This document shows positions 15,460 to 23,818 of a stretch of DNA of 64,000 bases, in pieces. The translations under genes were made by a program, and so were the position numbers. The stretch spans positions 4,030,001 to 4,094,000 of the forward strand of contig NZ_CP014015.2 of the NCBI RefSeq assembly GCF_001559075.2. The letters run 5' to 3'. Each line of letters begins with the position of its first letter. Within the stretch, counting starts at the first letter, position 1. Source of the DNA: Citrobacter amalonaticus. GTDB lineage: Bacteria > Pseudomonadota > Gammaproteobacteria > Enterobacterales > Enterobacteriaceae. The notes under the pieces were generated by a model. That model made no database searches and was not told where the DNA came from. It worked only from the letters and a program-made list of their open reading frames with translations.

Positions 15460-15827
15460 TAATTTTTCCTGTACATTTGATAAGGCGGTTTCGATGAGCG
15501 ATAGCCAGGACCTCCCCAGAAGTCCCTTTGTTTGAAGTCAGAGTACCAGTCCTGACCATCGAATATCGCCATGTGGCCAGCGGCATGTCCGCCTTTATAT
15601 GGCTGGATAACGACAACGTCACCAGCCTGAGGGGGCTGTGTTGGTGCTATTTTTCTAAAGCCTGCTGCCTCCAGCATTGATCCGTAATCTTTAGCATTAT
15701 GTGTATTGGTCACAATAACCCCACCCGCTTGAATAGCTTTACGCACGTATGTTGCGCAGTTATTGGTTGGACCCGGTTCGGCGTGGCTTCTTGCCCAGTT
15801 TCCAGCATTTCTGGTATTCCATCCCAT
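15459..15827 (-). CDS. Predicted NlpC/P60- or CHAP-like peptidoglycan amidase (BPSL0067-like)
   Basis: 122 residues, a compact single domain. A catalytic Cys is likely at C24 in TNNCATYVRKAI, following the pattern of NlpC/P60 enzymes. The partner is likely H85 in GHAAGHMAIFDGQDWYSDF. The segment QAGDVVVIQPYKGGHAAGHM is typical of this fold. There is no signal peptide, as in secretion-system effectors that are delivered by machinery. The lipoprotein gene overlaps its stop by one base. No T6SS genes are in the window. A cell-wall-acting effector with its immunity protein is the best reading, but it is inference. Confidence 0.72.
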   Translation of the reverse strand: MGWNTRNAGNWARSHAEPGPTNNCATYVRKAIQAGGVIVTNTHNAKDYGSMLEAAGFRKIAPTQPPQAGDVVVIQPYKGGHAAGHMAIFDGQDWYSDFKQRDFWGGPGYRSSKPPYQMYRKN

Positions 15828-16018
15828 AAAGTATTATCCGTAGTAAAGATGTGGGATAACCAGTAGACACCTTGATTAATTAGCATGGTTAATCATTTTG
15901 TGCCGGATGGTATTATGGGGATGATCCTGAAAAATATTGTCCAACATAAAAAGAGCTTCCCTGGAAGTGTGAATATGCCTAAGTTTTAACCGAGCCTTGG
16001 GAGTGCAATCTGTGCATC

Positions 16019-16044
16019 AAAACAGGGCGCTTGCGCCCTGTTTT
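16019..16044. terminator. Perfect 26-bp palindrome before yeaE
   Basis: AAAACAGGGCGC is followed by TT and its exact complement, giving a 12-bp GC-capped stem with A/T on both flanks. It could end transcription in either direction. It is 34 bp upstream of the yeaE start, so it may also lie in that gene's leader. Confidence 0.6.
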
Positions 16045-16077
16045 GCTTTACGGTGGTGCACAACAAAGGAGAATGTG

Positions 16078-16932
16078 ATGACAGATAAACAGGTTGTCTT
16101 CGCCGGTGACGTTGTTCTGCCTGCGATCGGGCAGGGGACATGGTACATGGGGGAAAATGCCGGTCACCGCCGGGCGGAAGTGTCTGCACTTCGCGCGGGC
16201 GTGGATCTGGGGCTGACGCTCATCGATACCGCTGAAATGTATGCCGATGGCGGCGCAGAAGAGGTGGTTGGTGAGGCGCTGAACGGACTGCGTGAACGCG
16301 TGTTCCTGGTGTCGAAGGTCTACCCGTGGAACGCGGGTGGGCAAAAGGCGATTGCCGCCTGCGAGGCCAGTCTGCGTCGTCTGAAAACCGACTATCTGGA
16401 TCTCTATTTATTGCACTGGTCAGGCAATTTCTCCTTTGCCGAGACGGTCGAAGCAATGGAAACCCTGATTGCTCAGGGTAAAATTCGTCGCTGGGGGGTG
16501 TCCAATCTTGACGTCGACGATATGCAGGCGCTGTGGCAGATCCCGGGCGGCAGGCAGTGCGCGACCAATCAGGTGCTGTATCATCTGGCTTCACGCGGCA
16601 TTGAATACGATTTGTTACCGTGGTGTCAGCAACATCATCTTCCCGTAATGGCTTACAGCCCGTTGGCGCAGGCCGGGCGTTTACGCAGCGGTTTACTGAA
16701 TCATCCGGTGGTCAATGAGATCGCGCATGCGCACAATGCATCGGCAGCGCAGATCCTGCTGGCATGGGTCATCAGTCATCACGGGGTGATGGCGATTCCG
16801 AAAGCGGCAAGTGTGGAGCATGTGCAGCAAAATGCGGCGGCGCTGAGCATGACGCTTTCCGCTCAGGAACTCGCCGCACTGGATAAGGCGTATCCCGCGC
16901 CGAGAGGCAAAACGGCGCTGGATATGGTGTGA
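16078..16932 (+). CDS. yeaE: YeaE, NADPH-dependent methylglyoxal/aldehyde reductase
   Basis: 284 residues, aldo/keto reductase family. The ATG at 16078 was chosen because AAAGGAGAATGTG precedes it and it matches E. coli YeaE; an upstream extension crosses the palindrome. Catalytic residues are visible in DTAEMY (Asp, Tyr), VSKVYPWN (Lys) and LHWSGN (His). The coenzyme-binding part is IPKAASVEHVQQN near the end. E. coli YeaE reduces methylglyoxal to acetol. A REP element follows. Confidence 0.95.
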   Translation: MTDKQVVFAGDVVLPAIGQGTWYMGENAGHRRAEVSALRAGVDLGLTLIDTAEMYADGGAEEVVGEALNGLRERVFLVSKVYPWNAGGQKAIAACEASLRRLKTDYLDLYLLHWSGNFSFAETVEAMETLIAQGKIRRWGVSNLDVDDMQALWQIPGGRQCATNQVLYHLASRGIEYDLLPWCQQHHLPVMAYSPLAQAGRLRSGLLNHPVVNEIAHAHNASAAQILLAWVISHHGVMAIPKAASVEHVQQNAAALSMTLSAQELAALDKAYPAPRGKTALDMV

Positions 16933-16949
16933 CGATATCCGGTTTTGAC

Positions 16950-17028
16950 CCGCAGGCCAGATAGGATGCGCAGGCATCGCCATCCGGCAAACAATGCCTG
17001 ATGGCGACTGACGCCTTATCCGGCCTGT
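16950..17028. repeat. REP/BIME element
   Basis: Two REP-like units face each other: one with GCCATCCGGC and the other with GCCTGATGGCGACTGACGCC followed by TTATCCGGCCTG. It lies between convergent yeaE and yeaD. Confidence 0.85.
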
Positions 17029-17050
17029 GATGTCTCAACCGCAATCATTC

Positions 17051-17938
17051 TTAGACCTTCGCAACGCGAATGGTTTGCGCCAGGCGGGAAGGTTTTTCTT
17101 CGGTGGTCTTCTGTGCGGCGGTGGCATACGCCGTTTCCACGCACACAAAGGTTTTGTAGCCATCGTCCGGCATATCGCCCATGCTCACAGACAGCGCCGG
17201 GCCAGGGTTCCAGCCAACCACGTTGAGGTGGTGATGGTGCACAACGTCGATGTTGCGGTTCAGTGCGCCATCGTGAATCACGCTGCAGGCTTCCGGGTTC
17301 AGGTAAACACGGTCGGTACGATCCGGGAAGGTCTGTACGCCATCGGACAGTACATCTTCTTTGGCGTTGTTCACTTTATCGATGAAGCGATCGCCCAGAC
17401 CGCTGACTTTCACCGCCGCGATATCGCCAACGTTGAAATAGGTATGCAGCGCGGAGGTCGTTTCAAATTCACCGTGCGCTTCCAGTTCAATCTCGCAGGT
17501 TTTGCCCACTTTAAAGCGCGCCAGCAGGGTGAAATCATGCGGCCACAGTTTCAGTGTCTCTTCATTGCTTTGCAGTTCAAACGTCAGCACTGCGCCGTTG
17601 TCGTCTTCATTATGGGCTTTCAGCGTCCACGGCAGGTTACGGGCGAAGCCGTGAGAGGGCAGTCCTTGCTGTGCCGCCGGACCAAACCACGGCCAGCAAA
17701 TCGGCACGCCGCCGCGCAGCGCGACGCCATTTTTAAACGGTGTATTATTGCTCAACCACAGAACCTCTTCTTCTTCTCCGGCTGGTTTCCAGGAGAGCAG
17801 GTGCGCGCCCTGTAACGCGAAAGACGCTTTTACCTGCGGGTGGTCGACGACGATCAGGTCCAGCTCGTCGAGCTGACGGCGGGAGAGGACAGGGGTAATG
17901 TGTTCGATTACCGGAAGTGCAAAAATTTCATTAATCAT
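17051..17938 (-). CDS. yeaD: YeaD, glucose-6-phosphate 1-epimerase family
   Basis: 295 residues, aldose-1-epimerase-like fold. It shows the family motifs RGGVPICWPWFGP near residue 75, HGFARNLPWTL and LHTYFNVGDI with the conserved histidines, and a late Glu in VCVETAYAT. The family interconverts alpha and beta anomers of hexose 6-phosphates. It lies 85 bp downstream of gapA on the same strand, a conserved pair, with a terminator between. Confidence 0.94.
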   Translation of the reverse strand: MINEIFALPVIEHITPVLSRRQLDELDLIVVDHPQVKASFALQGAHLLSWKPAGEEEEVLWLSNNTPFKNGVALRGGVPICWPWFGPAAQQGLPSHGFARNLPWTLKAHNEDDNGAVLTFELQSNEETLKLWPHDFTLLARFKVGKTCEIELEAHGEFETTSALHTYFNVGDIAAVKVSGLGDRFIDKVNNAKEDVLSDGVQTFPDRTDRVYLNPEACSVIHDGALNRNIDVVHHHHLNVVGWNPGPALSVSMGDMPDDGYKTFVCVETAYATAAQKTTEEKPSRLAQTIRVAKV

Positions 17939-17973
17939 GATGCAATCCTTGATTCAACCGTAGCGAAAAGCCA

Positions 17974-18002
17974 TAAAAAAAGGCGACCGAAGTCGCCTTT
18001 TT
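17974..18002. terminator. gapA terminator
   Basis: AGGCGAC pairs with GTCGCCT around CGAA. It is flanked by A on one side and T on the other, so it works for the minus strand (gapA) and perhaps both. Confidence 0.9.
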
Positions 18003-18023
18003 GGATCAGTTTCTCATCTCAAC

Positions 18024-19019
18024 TTATTTGGAGATGTGAGCGATCAGGTCCAGAACTTTGTTGGAGTAACCTGTTTCGTTGTCGTACCAGGAAACCAGTT
18101 TCACGAAGTTGTCGTTCAGAGCGATACCCGCTTTAGCATCGAACACGGAAGTGCAAACTTCGCCGTTGAAATCGGTAGATACAACGTCGTCTTCGGTGTA
18201 GCCCAGAACGCCTTTCATCGGGCCTTCGGAAGCGGCTTTGATAGCTTTCTTAATGTCTTCGTAAGAAGCGGCTTTTTCCAGACGAACGGTCAGGTCAACA
18301 ACGGATACGTTCGGAGTTGGAACGCGGAACGCCATACCAGTCAGTTTGCCATTCAGTTCTGGCAGAACTTTACCTACCGCTTTAGCAGCGCCGGTAGAGG
18401 ACGGGATGATGTTCTGAGCCGCGCCACGGCCGCCGCGCCAGTCTTTGTGAGACGGGCCATCAACGGTTTTCTGAGTAGCGGTGGTTGCGTGAACAGTGGT
18501 CATCAGACCTTCGATGATGCCGAAGTTGTCGTTGATCACTTTTGCCAGCGGAGCCAGGCAGTTGGTGGTGCAGGATGCGTTGGAAACGATGTCCTGGCCA
18601 GCATATTTGTCAAAGTTAGCGCCTTTAACAAACATCGGGGTGTCATCTTTAGACGGACCAGTCAGTACGACTTTTTTCGCGCCAGCAGTGATGTGCTTAC
18701 GAGCAGTCTCGTCGGTCAGGAAGATACCGGTCGCTTCAGCCACTACGTCAACACCAACTTCGTCCCATTTCAGGTTAGCCGGATCGCGTTCAGCGGTAAC
18801 ACGGATTTTTTTACCGTTAACGATCAGATGACCGTCTTTCACTTCAACGGTACCGTCAAAACGGCCGTGAGTGGAGTCATATTTCAGCATGTAAGCCATG
18901 TATTCAGCGTCTAACAGGTCGTTGATTGCAACGATCTCGATGTCAGAACGTTTCTGAGCAGCACGGAAAACAATGCGACCGATACGGCCAAAACCGTTGA
19001 TACCTACTTTGATAGTCAT
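18024..19019 (-). CDS. gapA: GapA, glyceraldehyde-3-phosphate dehydrogenase A
   Basis: 331 residues from MTIKVGINGFGRIGR, as in E. coli; three further in-frame codons upstream (MEY) are not part of it. The N-terminal Rossmann domain binds NAD. Catalytic C150 lies in SNASCTTNCLAPL and H177 in TTVHATT. It catalyses the phosphorylating oxidation of glyceraldehyde 3-phosphate in glycolysis. Codon use is strongly biased to preferred codons (for example GGT, GTT, CTG), as expected of a very highly expressed gene. Confidence 0.98.
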   Translation of the reverse strand: MTIKVGINGFGRIGRIVFRAAQKRSDIEIVAINDLLDAEYMAYMLKYDSTHGRFDGTVEVKDGHLIVNGKKIRVTAERDPANLKWDEVGVDVVAEATGIFLTDETARKHITAGAKKVVLTGPSKDDTPMFVKGANFDKYAGQDIVSNASCTTNCLAPLAKVINDNFGIIEGLMTTVHATTATQKTVDGPSHKDWRGGRGAAQNIIPSSTGAAKAVGKVLPELNGKLTGMAFRVPTPNVSVVDLTVRLEKAASYEDIKKAIKAASEGPMKGVLGYTEDDVVSTDFNGEVCTSVFDAKAGIALNDNFVKLVSWYDNETGYSNKVLDLIAHISK

Positions 19020-19362
19020 ATATTCCACCAGCTATTTGTTAGTGAATAAAAGGTTGCCTGTAAAATTACAAAAACCTTACGCAGCGTCAAGCGGAATCGT
19101 GTCAATCATTGCGACAAATCAATCCTCTGTACAAGCTTTGCACGGCTGACTCGCCTCACTCTTCCATTGGGCTTGAAACCACATGGGGGCGGCGCCCCGA
19201 ATTTTAAAGGGCAACTGAGATAAAAATGTGATTTGCATCACGATTCACAAGCTGCCATTTCGCAAGGATCAAGTTTAGAACAAAAGTCTGCACTGAGGTG
19301 TTAATGTTTTGTTAGAATCTGTCGCGCAATGTCAGCGTCATGAAAAGTGAGATGTGAGCAAA
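19020..19362. other. Divergent control region between gapA and msrB (343 bp)
   Basis: No gene is seen here. The region holds a strong CRP site at 19224-19245. In E. coli gapA has several promoters that respond to CRP, Cra and heat shock; I did not resolve individual promoters. A GC-rich inverted repeat (GGGGCGGCGCCCC) is at 19185-19197. Confidence 0.5.
19224..19245. promoter_or_regulatory. CRP-binding site, gapA/msrB region
   Basis: The core TGTGATTTGCATCACG fits TGTGA-N6-TCACA with one mismatch and has AT-rich flanks. It lies about 205 bp upstream of gapA and 118 bp upstream of msrB, so it could serve either. Confidence 0.7.
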
Positions 19363-19776
19363 ATGGCGAACAAACCTTCTGCAGAAGATCTGAAAAAAAA
19401 CCTGTCTGAAATGCAGTTCTACGTGACGCAGAATCACGGCACAGAACCGCCATTTACCGGGCAGTTGCTGCATAACAAGCGTGACGGCGTTTATCACTGT
19501 TTGATCTGCGATGCGCCGTTGTTTACCTCCCAGTCCAAATACGATTCCGGCTGCGGCTGGCCCAGCTTCTACGAGCCGGTAAGTGAAGAGTCGATCCGTT
19601 ATATCAAGGACTTTTCACACGGTATGCAACGCATTGAAATTCGCTGTGGAAACTGCGATGCGCATCTGGGGCACGTCTTCCCCGATGGCCCGCAACCCAC
19701 CGGCGAACGTTACTGCGTCAATTCAGCTTCTCTGAGCTTCATTGACGACGAAAACGGTGACCAGACGAAAGGTTGA
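19363..19776 (+). CDS. msrB: MsrB, peptide methionine-R-sulfoxide reductase
   Basis: 137 residues from MANKPSAEDLKK, identical in length to E. coli MsrB; the GTG at 19354 is less likely. Zinc is bound by two CxxC pairs, C46/C49 and C95/C98. The catalytic cysteine is C118 in RYCVNSASL. It repairs oxidised methionine (R form) in proteins, with electrons from thioredoxin. It is divergent from gapA and followed 41 bp later by yeaC. Confidence 0.97.
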   Translation: MANKPSAEDLKKNLSEMQFYVTQNHGTEPPFTGQLLHNKRDGVYHCLICDAPLFTSQSKYDSGCGWPSFYEPVSEESIRYIKDFSHGMQRIEIRCGNCDAHLGHVFPDGPQPTGERYCVNSASLSFIDDENGDQTKG

Positions 19777-19817
19777 AAAAACGATTCAGCAAATTATTCC
19801 ATAGGAGCGGACTTATC

Positions 19818-20093
19818 ATGAATCTTGATGAGATAGTTAACAGCATGACGCCGGAAGTGTATCAGCGTTTATCCACCGCCGTTGAACTGGGAAAATGGCC
19901 GGATGGCGTCGCGCTGACCCCGGAGCAAAAAGATAACAGTCTGCAACTGGTGATGCTCTGGCAGGCGCGCCACAATACGGATGCTCAACATATGACGATC
20001 GACACCAATGGGCAGATGGTGATGAAGAGCAAACAGCAGCTGAAAGTGGATTTCGGTATTACGCCAGAACCGATTGTGACGTTCAAATCCTGA
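19818..20093 (+). CDS. yeaC: YeaC, DUF1315 family protein
   Basis: 91 residues from the ATG at 19818 behind TAGGAGCGG. It matches E. coli YeaC across its length (NSMTPEVYQRLSTAVELGKWPDG, LVMLWQARHN, KSKQQLKVDFGI). It is a small soluble protein with no known function and always follows msrB in related species. Probably it is co-transcribed with msrB. Confidence 0.93.
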   Translation: MNLDEIVNSMTPEVYQRLSTAVELGKWPDGVALTPEQKDNSLQLVMLWQARHNTDAQHMTIDTNGQMVMKSKQQLKVDFGITPEPIVTFKS

Positions 20094-20145
20094 TAGCGCG
20101 CAATGGGCCCGGCATTCCGTCGCGCGGCCGGGCTAACGTGGCGGA

Positions 20146-20490
20146 TTATTTTTTATTCAGCATGGCTTTCAGGTCGGCGAAAGGGTTGTACGTGGCTTCG
20201 CCGACGCTCTTTTGCGCATCCTCGCCCGCGACCACCGTAGAGCCATACTGGTCGGCTTCCGTATATTTGGAATGCTCATGATCGTGGCAGTACAGGCACA
20301 ACATCTCCCAGTTGCTGCCATCTTCCGGGTTATTGGAATGATCGTGATCGATATGGTGCACCGTCAGTTCGCGAAGGTTTGAGTAAACAAACTCGCGGGA
20401 GCAGCGACCGCAGACCCACGGGAAGAGTTTCAGCGCCTTTTCCCGGTAGCCTACTTCCAGACGGGCGTAATTTTTAGGGATAAAAGCCAT
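20146..20490 (-). CDS. yajD: YajD, HNH-type endonuclease-like protein
   Basis: 114 residues. The HNH core is HHIDHDHSNNPEDGSNWEML followed by CLYCHDHEH, with CGRC upstream forming a second zinc-binding pair. A C-terminal tail (YNPFADLKAMLNKK) matches E. coli YajD. In E. coli K-12 yajD is at a different locus, near tsx. Here it sits beside chitinase between yeaC and pncA. HNH proteins cut DNA or RNA; no activity is established for YajD. The next open frame downstream on the strand is yeaC in the opposite direction. Confidence 0.93.
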   Translation of the reverse strand: MAFIPKNYARLEVGYREKALKLFPWVCGRCSREFVYSNLRELTVHHIDHDHSNNPEDGSNWEMLCLYCHDHEHSKYTEADQYGSTVVAGEDAQKSVGEATYNPFADLKAMLNKK

Positions 20491-20603
20491 ACAATCCCAT
20501 GCCTCCAGTTGAAAATGAAACGTGGCGTCAAACGCTGACGCAACGGGTTGGAGCCATCATAACCGATCCCGTTTCGCGTGACACACCTCATCCCACCGGT
20601 TCC

Positions 20604-20638
20604 GAAAAAAATGCCCCATGCGGACGCACAGGGCATGT
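20604..20638 (-). terminator. Chitinase gene terminator
   Basis: On the minus strand ATGCCCT pairs with GGGGCAT around a loop, followed by seven T. It lies just after the chitinase stop codon. Confidence 0.8.
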
Positions 20639-20655
20639 TCAGTCAAGGACGGTGC

Positions 20656-21909
20656 TTAGTGCGTAATGTCTAAGGATTCCGCCAGTTGCTTCGCGAGCTG
20701 GTTATTGTCGTCCGCGCCGTACTCCCAGAACATCGCTCCCGCCAGTCCACGCTTCTTGATGTAATCCGCTTTGATTGCCACCGAGCGGGGATTCTCATAA
20801 GAGAGGGCAAACAGCGGTTTACCATCAGCCGACTGAACGGACAGCCATGGCACTTTCGCCTGATCGTCCCAGTGCTCGGTAAACCGTTTCTGCGGATCGT
20901 TCAGGAACGTTTTGACGATGTCGTTATATTTCACGTAGGTGTCTTTGGTCAGATCGACTCCCAGTGATTTAAACAGTGCGATTTCCTGCTCGCCAAAGTA
21001 GGGTTGCGTGACGGGATTTTTTTGCGCGTCCGGTTTTGTCCAGTCAATTCCGGGCTCTACAGAACGTTTGGGAACACGGCCATAAAAACCAATCCCCAGA
21101 TTCATTTGTCGGGGCTTCAGTCCGGCGGCCAGGTAGTTGTTGACCACAAAGTCGACGCTGTATTTATCGGCCGTCGCGACGGTTGGCCAGTCTTTAGAAT
21201 CATACAGGTTGGCGTTGAAATACTGCGTTCCGTAGGCCATGTCATAGGTCATCAGATTGATGTAATCGAGCAGCGGTGCAATCGCCTTCACGTCCACCCA
21301 GCTTTTCGGACTTTCCGCATTGGCCCCGACGGCAATGGTCACCAGTTTCTGATTGCCGACTGCCTGACGCAGTTCTTTCAGCAGCAGTGTGAAGTTCTCG
21401 CGGTCGGCAGGCTGACTGGCGACCAGTCCCCAGGCGCCGTTAACCGGATATTCCCAGTCCAGATCGATACCGTCGAGACCGTATTTCTGCATAACCTCCA
21501 TCGCGGACTGGATAAACACGGCGCGTGTCTCCGGCGTTGCGGCAGCGCCAGAAAATCCGCGCGCCCCCCAGCCGCCAACAGAAAGCAGGACTTTCAGCTG
21601 TGGGTTCTGTTTACGCAGTACCGGGATCAGGGCAAGGTCAGACTCCACTTTTGGCGACAGCCAGATCTGATGCAATTTCGTAGGATCTTTCAGCGCGGCG
21701 TTGGTTTCGTCTTTCTCAGCGTTGTAAATCAGGCCGAATGAGTAGTTAAGGTGGGTAATCTGGCGGACATCCAGGGTGTTGATATCGCCGCCGGGTCCGG
21801 CGGTAACATCTCCGCCGCCGTTGAAGTAGCCGACGGACATCATGGAACTGGCGGACGCGACAGATGCGCAAAGCAAGGGTAATGCTGCCAACAATGGCAA
21901 ACGTTTCAT
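20656..21909 (-). CDS. Secreted GH18 chitinase
   Basis: 417 residues. A signal peptide (MKRLPLLAALPLLCASVASA) directs export. The GH18 barrel shows the SxGG motif LLSVGGWG (108-115) and the catalytic DGIDLDWE (146-153) with E153 as proton donor. Later motifs are LINLMTYDMAYG and GLAGAMFWEYGAD. There is no chitin-binding module or carboxyl extension, so it is a single-domain enzyme. The family hydrolyses chitin or related beta-1,4-GlcNAc polymers by substrate-assisted catalysis. It has no K-12 counterpart at this locus. Its products could feed the chb operon at 50-55 kb. Confidence 0.9.
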   Translation of the reverse strand: MKRLPLLAALPLLCASVASASSMMSVGYFNGGGDVTAGPGGDINTLDVRQITHLNYSFGLIYNAEKDETNAALKDPTKLHQIWLSPKVESDLALIPVLRKQNPQLKVLLSVGGWGARGFSGAAATPETRAVFIQSAMEVMQKYGLDGIDLDWEYPVNGAWGLVASQPADRENFTLLLKELRQAVGNQKLVTIAVGANAESPKSWVDVKAIAPLLDYINLMTYDMAYGTQYFNANLYDSKDWPTVATADKYSVDFVVNNYLAAGLKPRQMNLGIGFYGRVPKRSVEPGIDWTKPDAQKNPVTQPYFGEQEIALFKSLGVDLTKDTYVKYNDIVKTFLNDPQKRFTEHWDDQAKVPWLSVQSADGKPLFALSYENPRSVAIKADYIKKRGLAGAMFWEYGADDNNQLAKQLAESLDITH

Positions 21910-22054
21910 AGCTAATCCTCTTTGACATTAAAAATCAAAAGCAAACACGCCACGGAAATGGCGTGGCGAAAAAACAGCCATCCAAGCGTAGCACCTGTGC
22001 AGAGTCACTGCCGGTTTGAGTTCATTTTATGTGACGGAAGGGAAAAGATTTTTT

Positions 22055-22091
22055 CGCCGGATGACAAGGCAGGCCATCATCCGGCGGGAGG
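22055..22091. repeat. REP element between pncA and the chitinase gene
   Basis: CGCCGGATGA pairs perfectly with TCATCCGGCG around a 12-nt loop. It lies immediately after the pncA stop and may also stabilise or end that transcript. Confidence 0.85.
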
Positions 22092-22092
22092 T

Positions 22093-22734
22093 TTAGCGCT
22101 GAGTTTCTTCCCAGTCAGCGAGGGTATACAACGTAGCGCCTGCCGCTGCCATCTCCATGAAGGCATGGGCACTGTCCTGTGGCTGAATGTTCACGCCGCG
22201 ACAGCCGTCGGTAATGACATTCACCGTATAACCCAGTTGCAGCGCATCCAGCACCGTAAACTTGACGCAATAGTCGGTCGCCAGTCCCATAACGATCAGC
22301 GCATTCACGTCATGCTGGCGAAGCCACGCATCCAGCCCGGTTTTCTGCCGGCGTCCATTATCAAAAAAGGCGCTATAGCTGTCGACCAGTGGGTTCTCGC
22401 CCTTATGAAAAACGGCCTCTATCGCCTTGCGGTTCAGCAACGGATGAAACGCCGCGCCGTCGGTCTCCTGCACGCAGTGATCGGGCCAGAAGGTTTGCGC
22501 CAGACCGTCCAGTGTCCCTTGGCTGTAGGGCTGAGCCTGATGCTGACTGGCGAAACTGCCGTGGTTCGCAGGGTGCCAGTCCTGGCTTGCGATTACCGCA
22601 TCGCCACGGGTCTGGCACCAGGTAATCAGCTGGTTTGCGATATCAACGGTACTGTCGCCCTCCGGGACCGCCAGCGCGCCGCCGGCGCAGAAATCGTTTT
22701 GTAAATCGACCAGTAATAGCGCACGGTGTGTCAT
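22093..22734 (-). CDS. pncA: PncA, nicotinamidase/pyrazinamidase
   Basis: 213 residues from the ATG at 22734, which follows GAGGAGGATCTG. The isochorismatase-like fold has the catalytic triad D10 (LLLVDLQNDF), K111 (VFHKGENP) and C156 (ATDYCVKF). Metal ligands are D52, H54 and H86. It converts nicotinamide to nicotinate for NAD salvage and also activates pyrazinamide. It is 10 bp downstream of ansA, so the two form one operon, as in E. coli. Confidence 0.97.
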   Translation of the reverse strand: MTHRALLLVDLQNDFCAGGALAVPEGDSTVDIANQLITWCQTRGDAVIASQDWHPANHGSFASQHQAQPYSQGTLDGLAQTFWPDHCVQETDGAAFHPLLNRKAIEAVFHKGENPLVDSYSAFFDNGRRQKTGLDAWLRQHDVNALIVMGLATDYCVKFTVLDALQLGYTVNVITDGCRGVNIQPQDSAHAFMEMAAAGATLYTLADWEETQR

Positions 22735-22744
22735 CAGATCCTCC

Positions 22745-23761
22745 TCAGTCGTCCGGCGTGAGTTCACCACGCAGGTTTTGCGTCATCGCTTTGCGAATTG
22801 CATCCGTATCCAGCCCTTTGCTGAGCAGATAATGCAGTTTGGTCAGGGTGGCTTCAACGGTCATATCCGCACCGCCAATGACGCCAGCATGTGCAAGGGC
22901 ATTGCCGGTGGCATAGCCGCCCATGTTCACTTTCCCTGACATGCACTGCGTGAGGTTAACAACCACGATGCCGCGCTTGCTGGCTTCGCTAAGCTCTTTC
23001 AGGAACTCTTTATTCTGCGGCGCATTACCGACGCCATAAGAACGCAGAATCAGCGCTTTTACCGGCTGGCGCAGGAAGTTGCGCACCACATCGGCGGAGA
23101 TTCCTGGATAAATGGTGACGACCCCAATGGGTTGCGGCGTGATCGGATGAACAATCAGTTCACCTTCACTACGGGGCGCCGGTGGCGTCCCCAGACGGCG
23201 GATGTGGATACCCGCTTCGAGCAGCGGCTGGAGGTTAGGGGAGGCGAAAGCGTCAAAGCCGTCAGCATGCGCCTTTGTCGTGCGGTTGCCGCGAAACAGA
23301 CGGTTGTTAAAGAACAGGGTAACTTCGTTGATCGGATAATTTGCCGCGACGTAAAGCGCGTTGAGCAGATTGATTTGTCCGTCAGAACGCAGCTCCGCCA
23401 GTGGAATTTGTGACCCTGTCACAATCACCGGTTTACCCAGATTCTCCAGCATGAATGAGAGCGCAGAAGCGGTAAACGCCATGGTGTCGGTGCCGTGCAG
23501 GATCACAAAACCATCGTACTCATCGTAATGGGTTTTGATGTCATCGGCGATATGCTGCCAGTCCTCCGGCGTCATATCTGACGAATCCATCAGCGGGGCA
23601 TATTCATGAATAGTGAAGTCGGGCATTTCAGGACGATGGAATTCAGGCATCAGCGCCAGCTGGCGCTGAAGGTGTCCGGAGACCGGGATGTAACCCTGTT
23701 CGGAGCGCTGCATACCAATGGTCCCGCCGGTATAGGCAACGTAAATCGATTTCTTCTGCAT
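22745..23761 (-). CDS. ansA: AnsA, cytoplasmic L-asparaginase I
   Basis: 338 residues, the same as E. coli. The nucleophilic threonine is in AYTGGTIGMQ at the N-terminus. The second catalytic motif, GFVILHGTDTMAFTASAL, lies near residue 90 with the Thr-Asp pair. There is no signal peptide, so this is the low-affinity cytoplasmic type. It hydrolyses asparagine to aspartate and ammonia. It is the first gene of the ansA-pncA pair. Confidence 0.97.
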   Translation of the reverse strand: MQKKSIYVAYTGGTIGMQRSEQGYIPVSGHLQRQLALMPEFHRPEMPDFTIHEYAPLMDSSDMTPEDWQHIADDIKTHYDEYDGFVILHGTDTMAFTASALSFMLENLGKPVIVTGSQIPLAELRSDGQINLLNALYVAANYPINEVTLFFNNRLFRGNRTTKAHADGFDAFASPNLQPLLEAGIHIRRLGTPPAPRSEGELIVHPITPQPIGVVTIYPGISADVVRNFLRQPVKALILRSYGVGNAPQNKEFLKELSEASKRGIVVVNLTQCMSGKVNMGGYATGNALAHAGVIGGADMTVEATLTKLHYLLSKGLDTDAIRKAMTQNLRGELTPDD

Positions 23762-23785
23762 GGCTAGTATCTTGTTGCTCAGAGA

Positions 23786-23813
23786 AAACGCCCTCTTCGC
23801 AGGAAGAGGGCGT
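23786..23813 (-). terminator. sppA terminator
   Basis: CGCCCTCTTC pairs with GAAGAGGGCG around a short loop. On the minus strand it is followed by TTTTCTCT. It lies 5 bp after the sppA stop. Confidence 0.85.
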
Positions 23814-23818
23814 GAGGA

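Noticed and set aside
18036..18914. Long plus-strand frame opposite gapA (292 codons)
   Set aside because: It is a shadow of the highly biased gapA codons; no ribosome site or family match, and gapA is certain.
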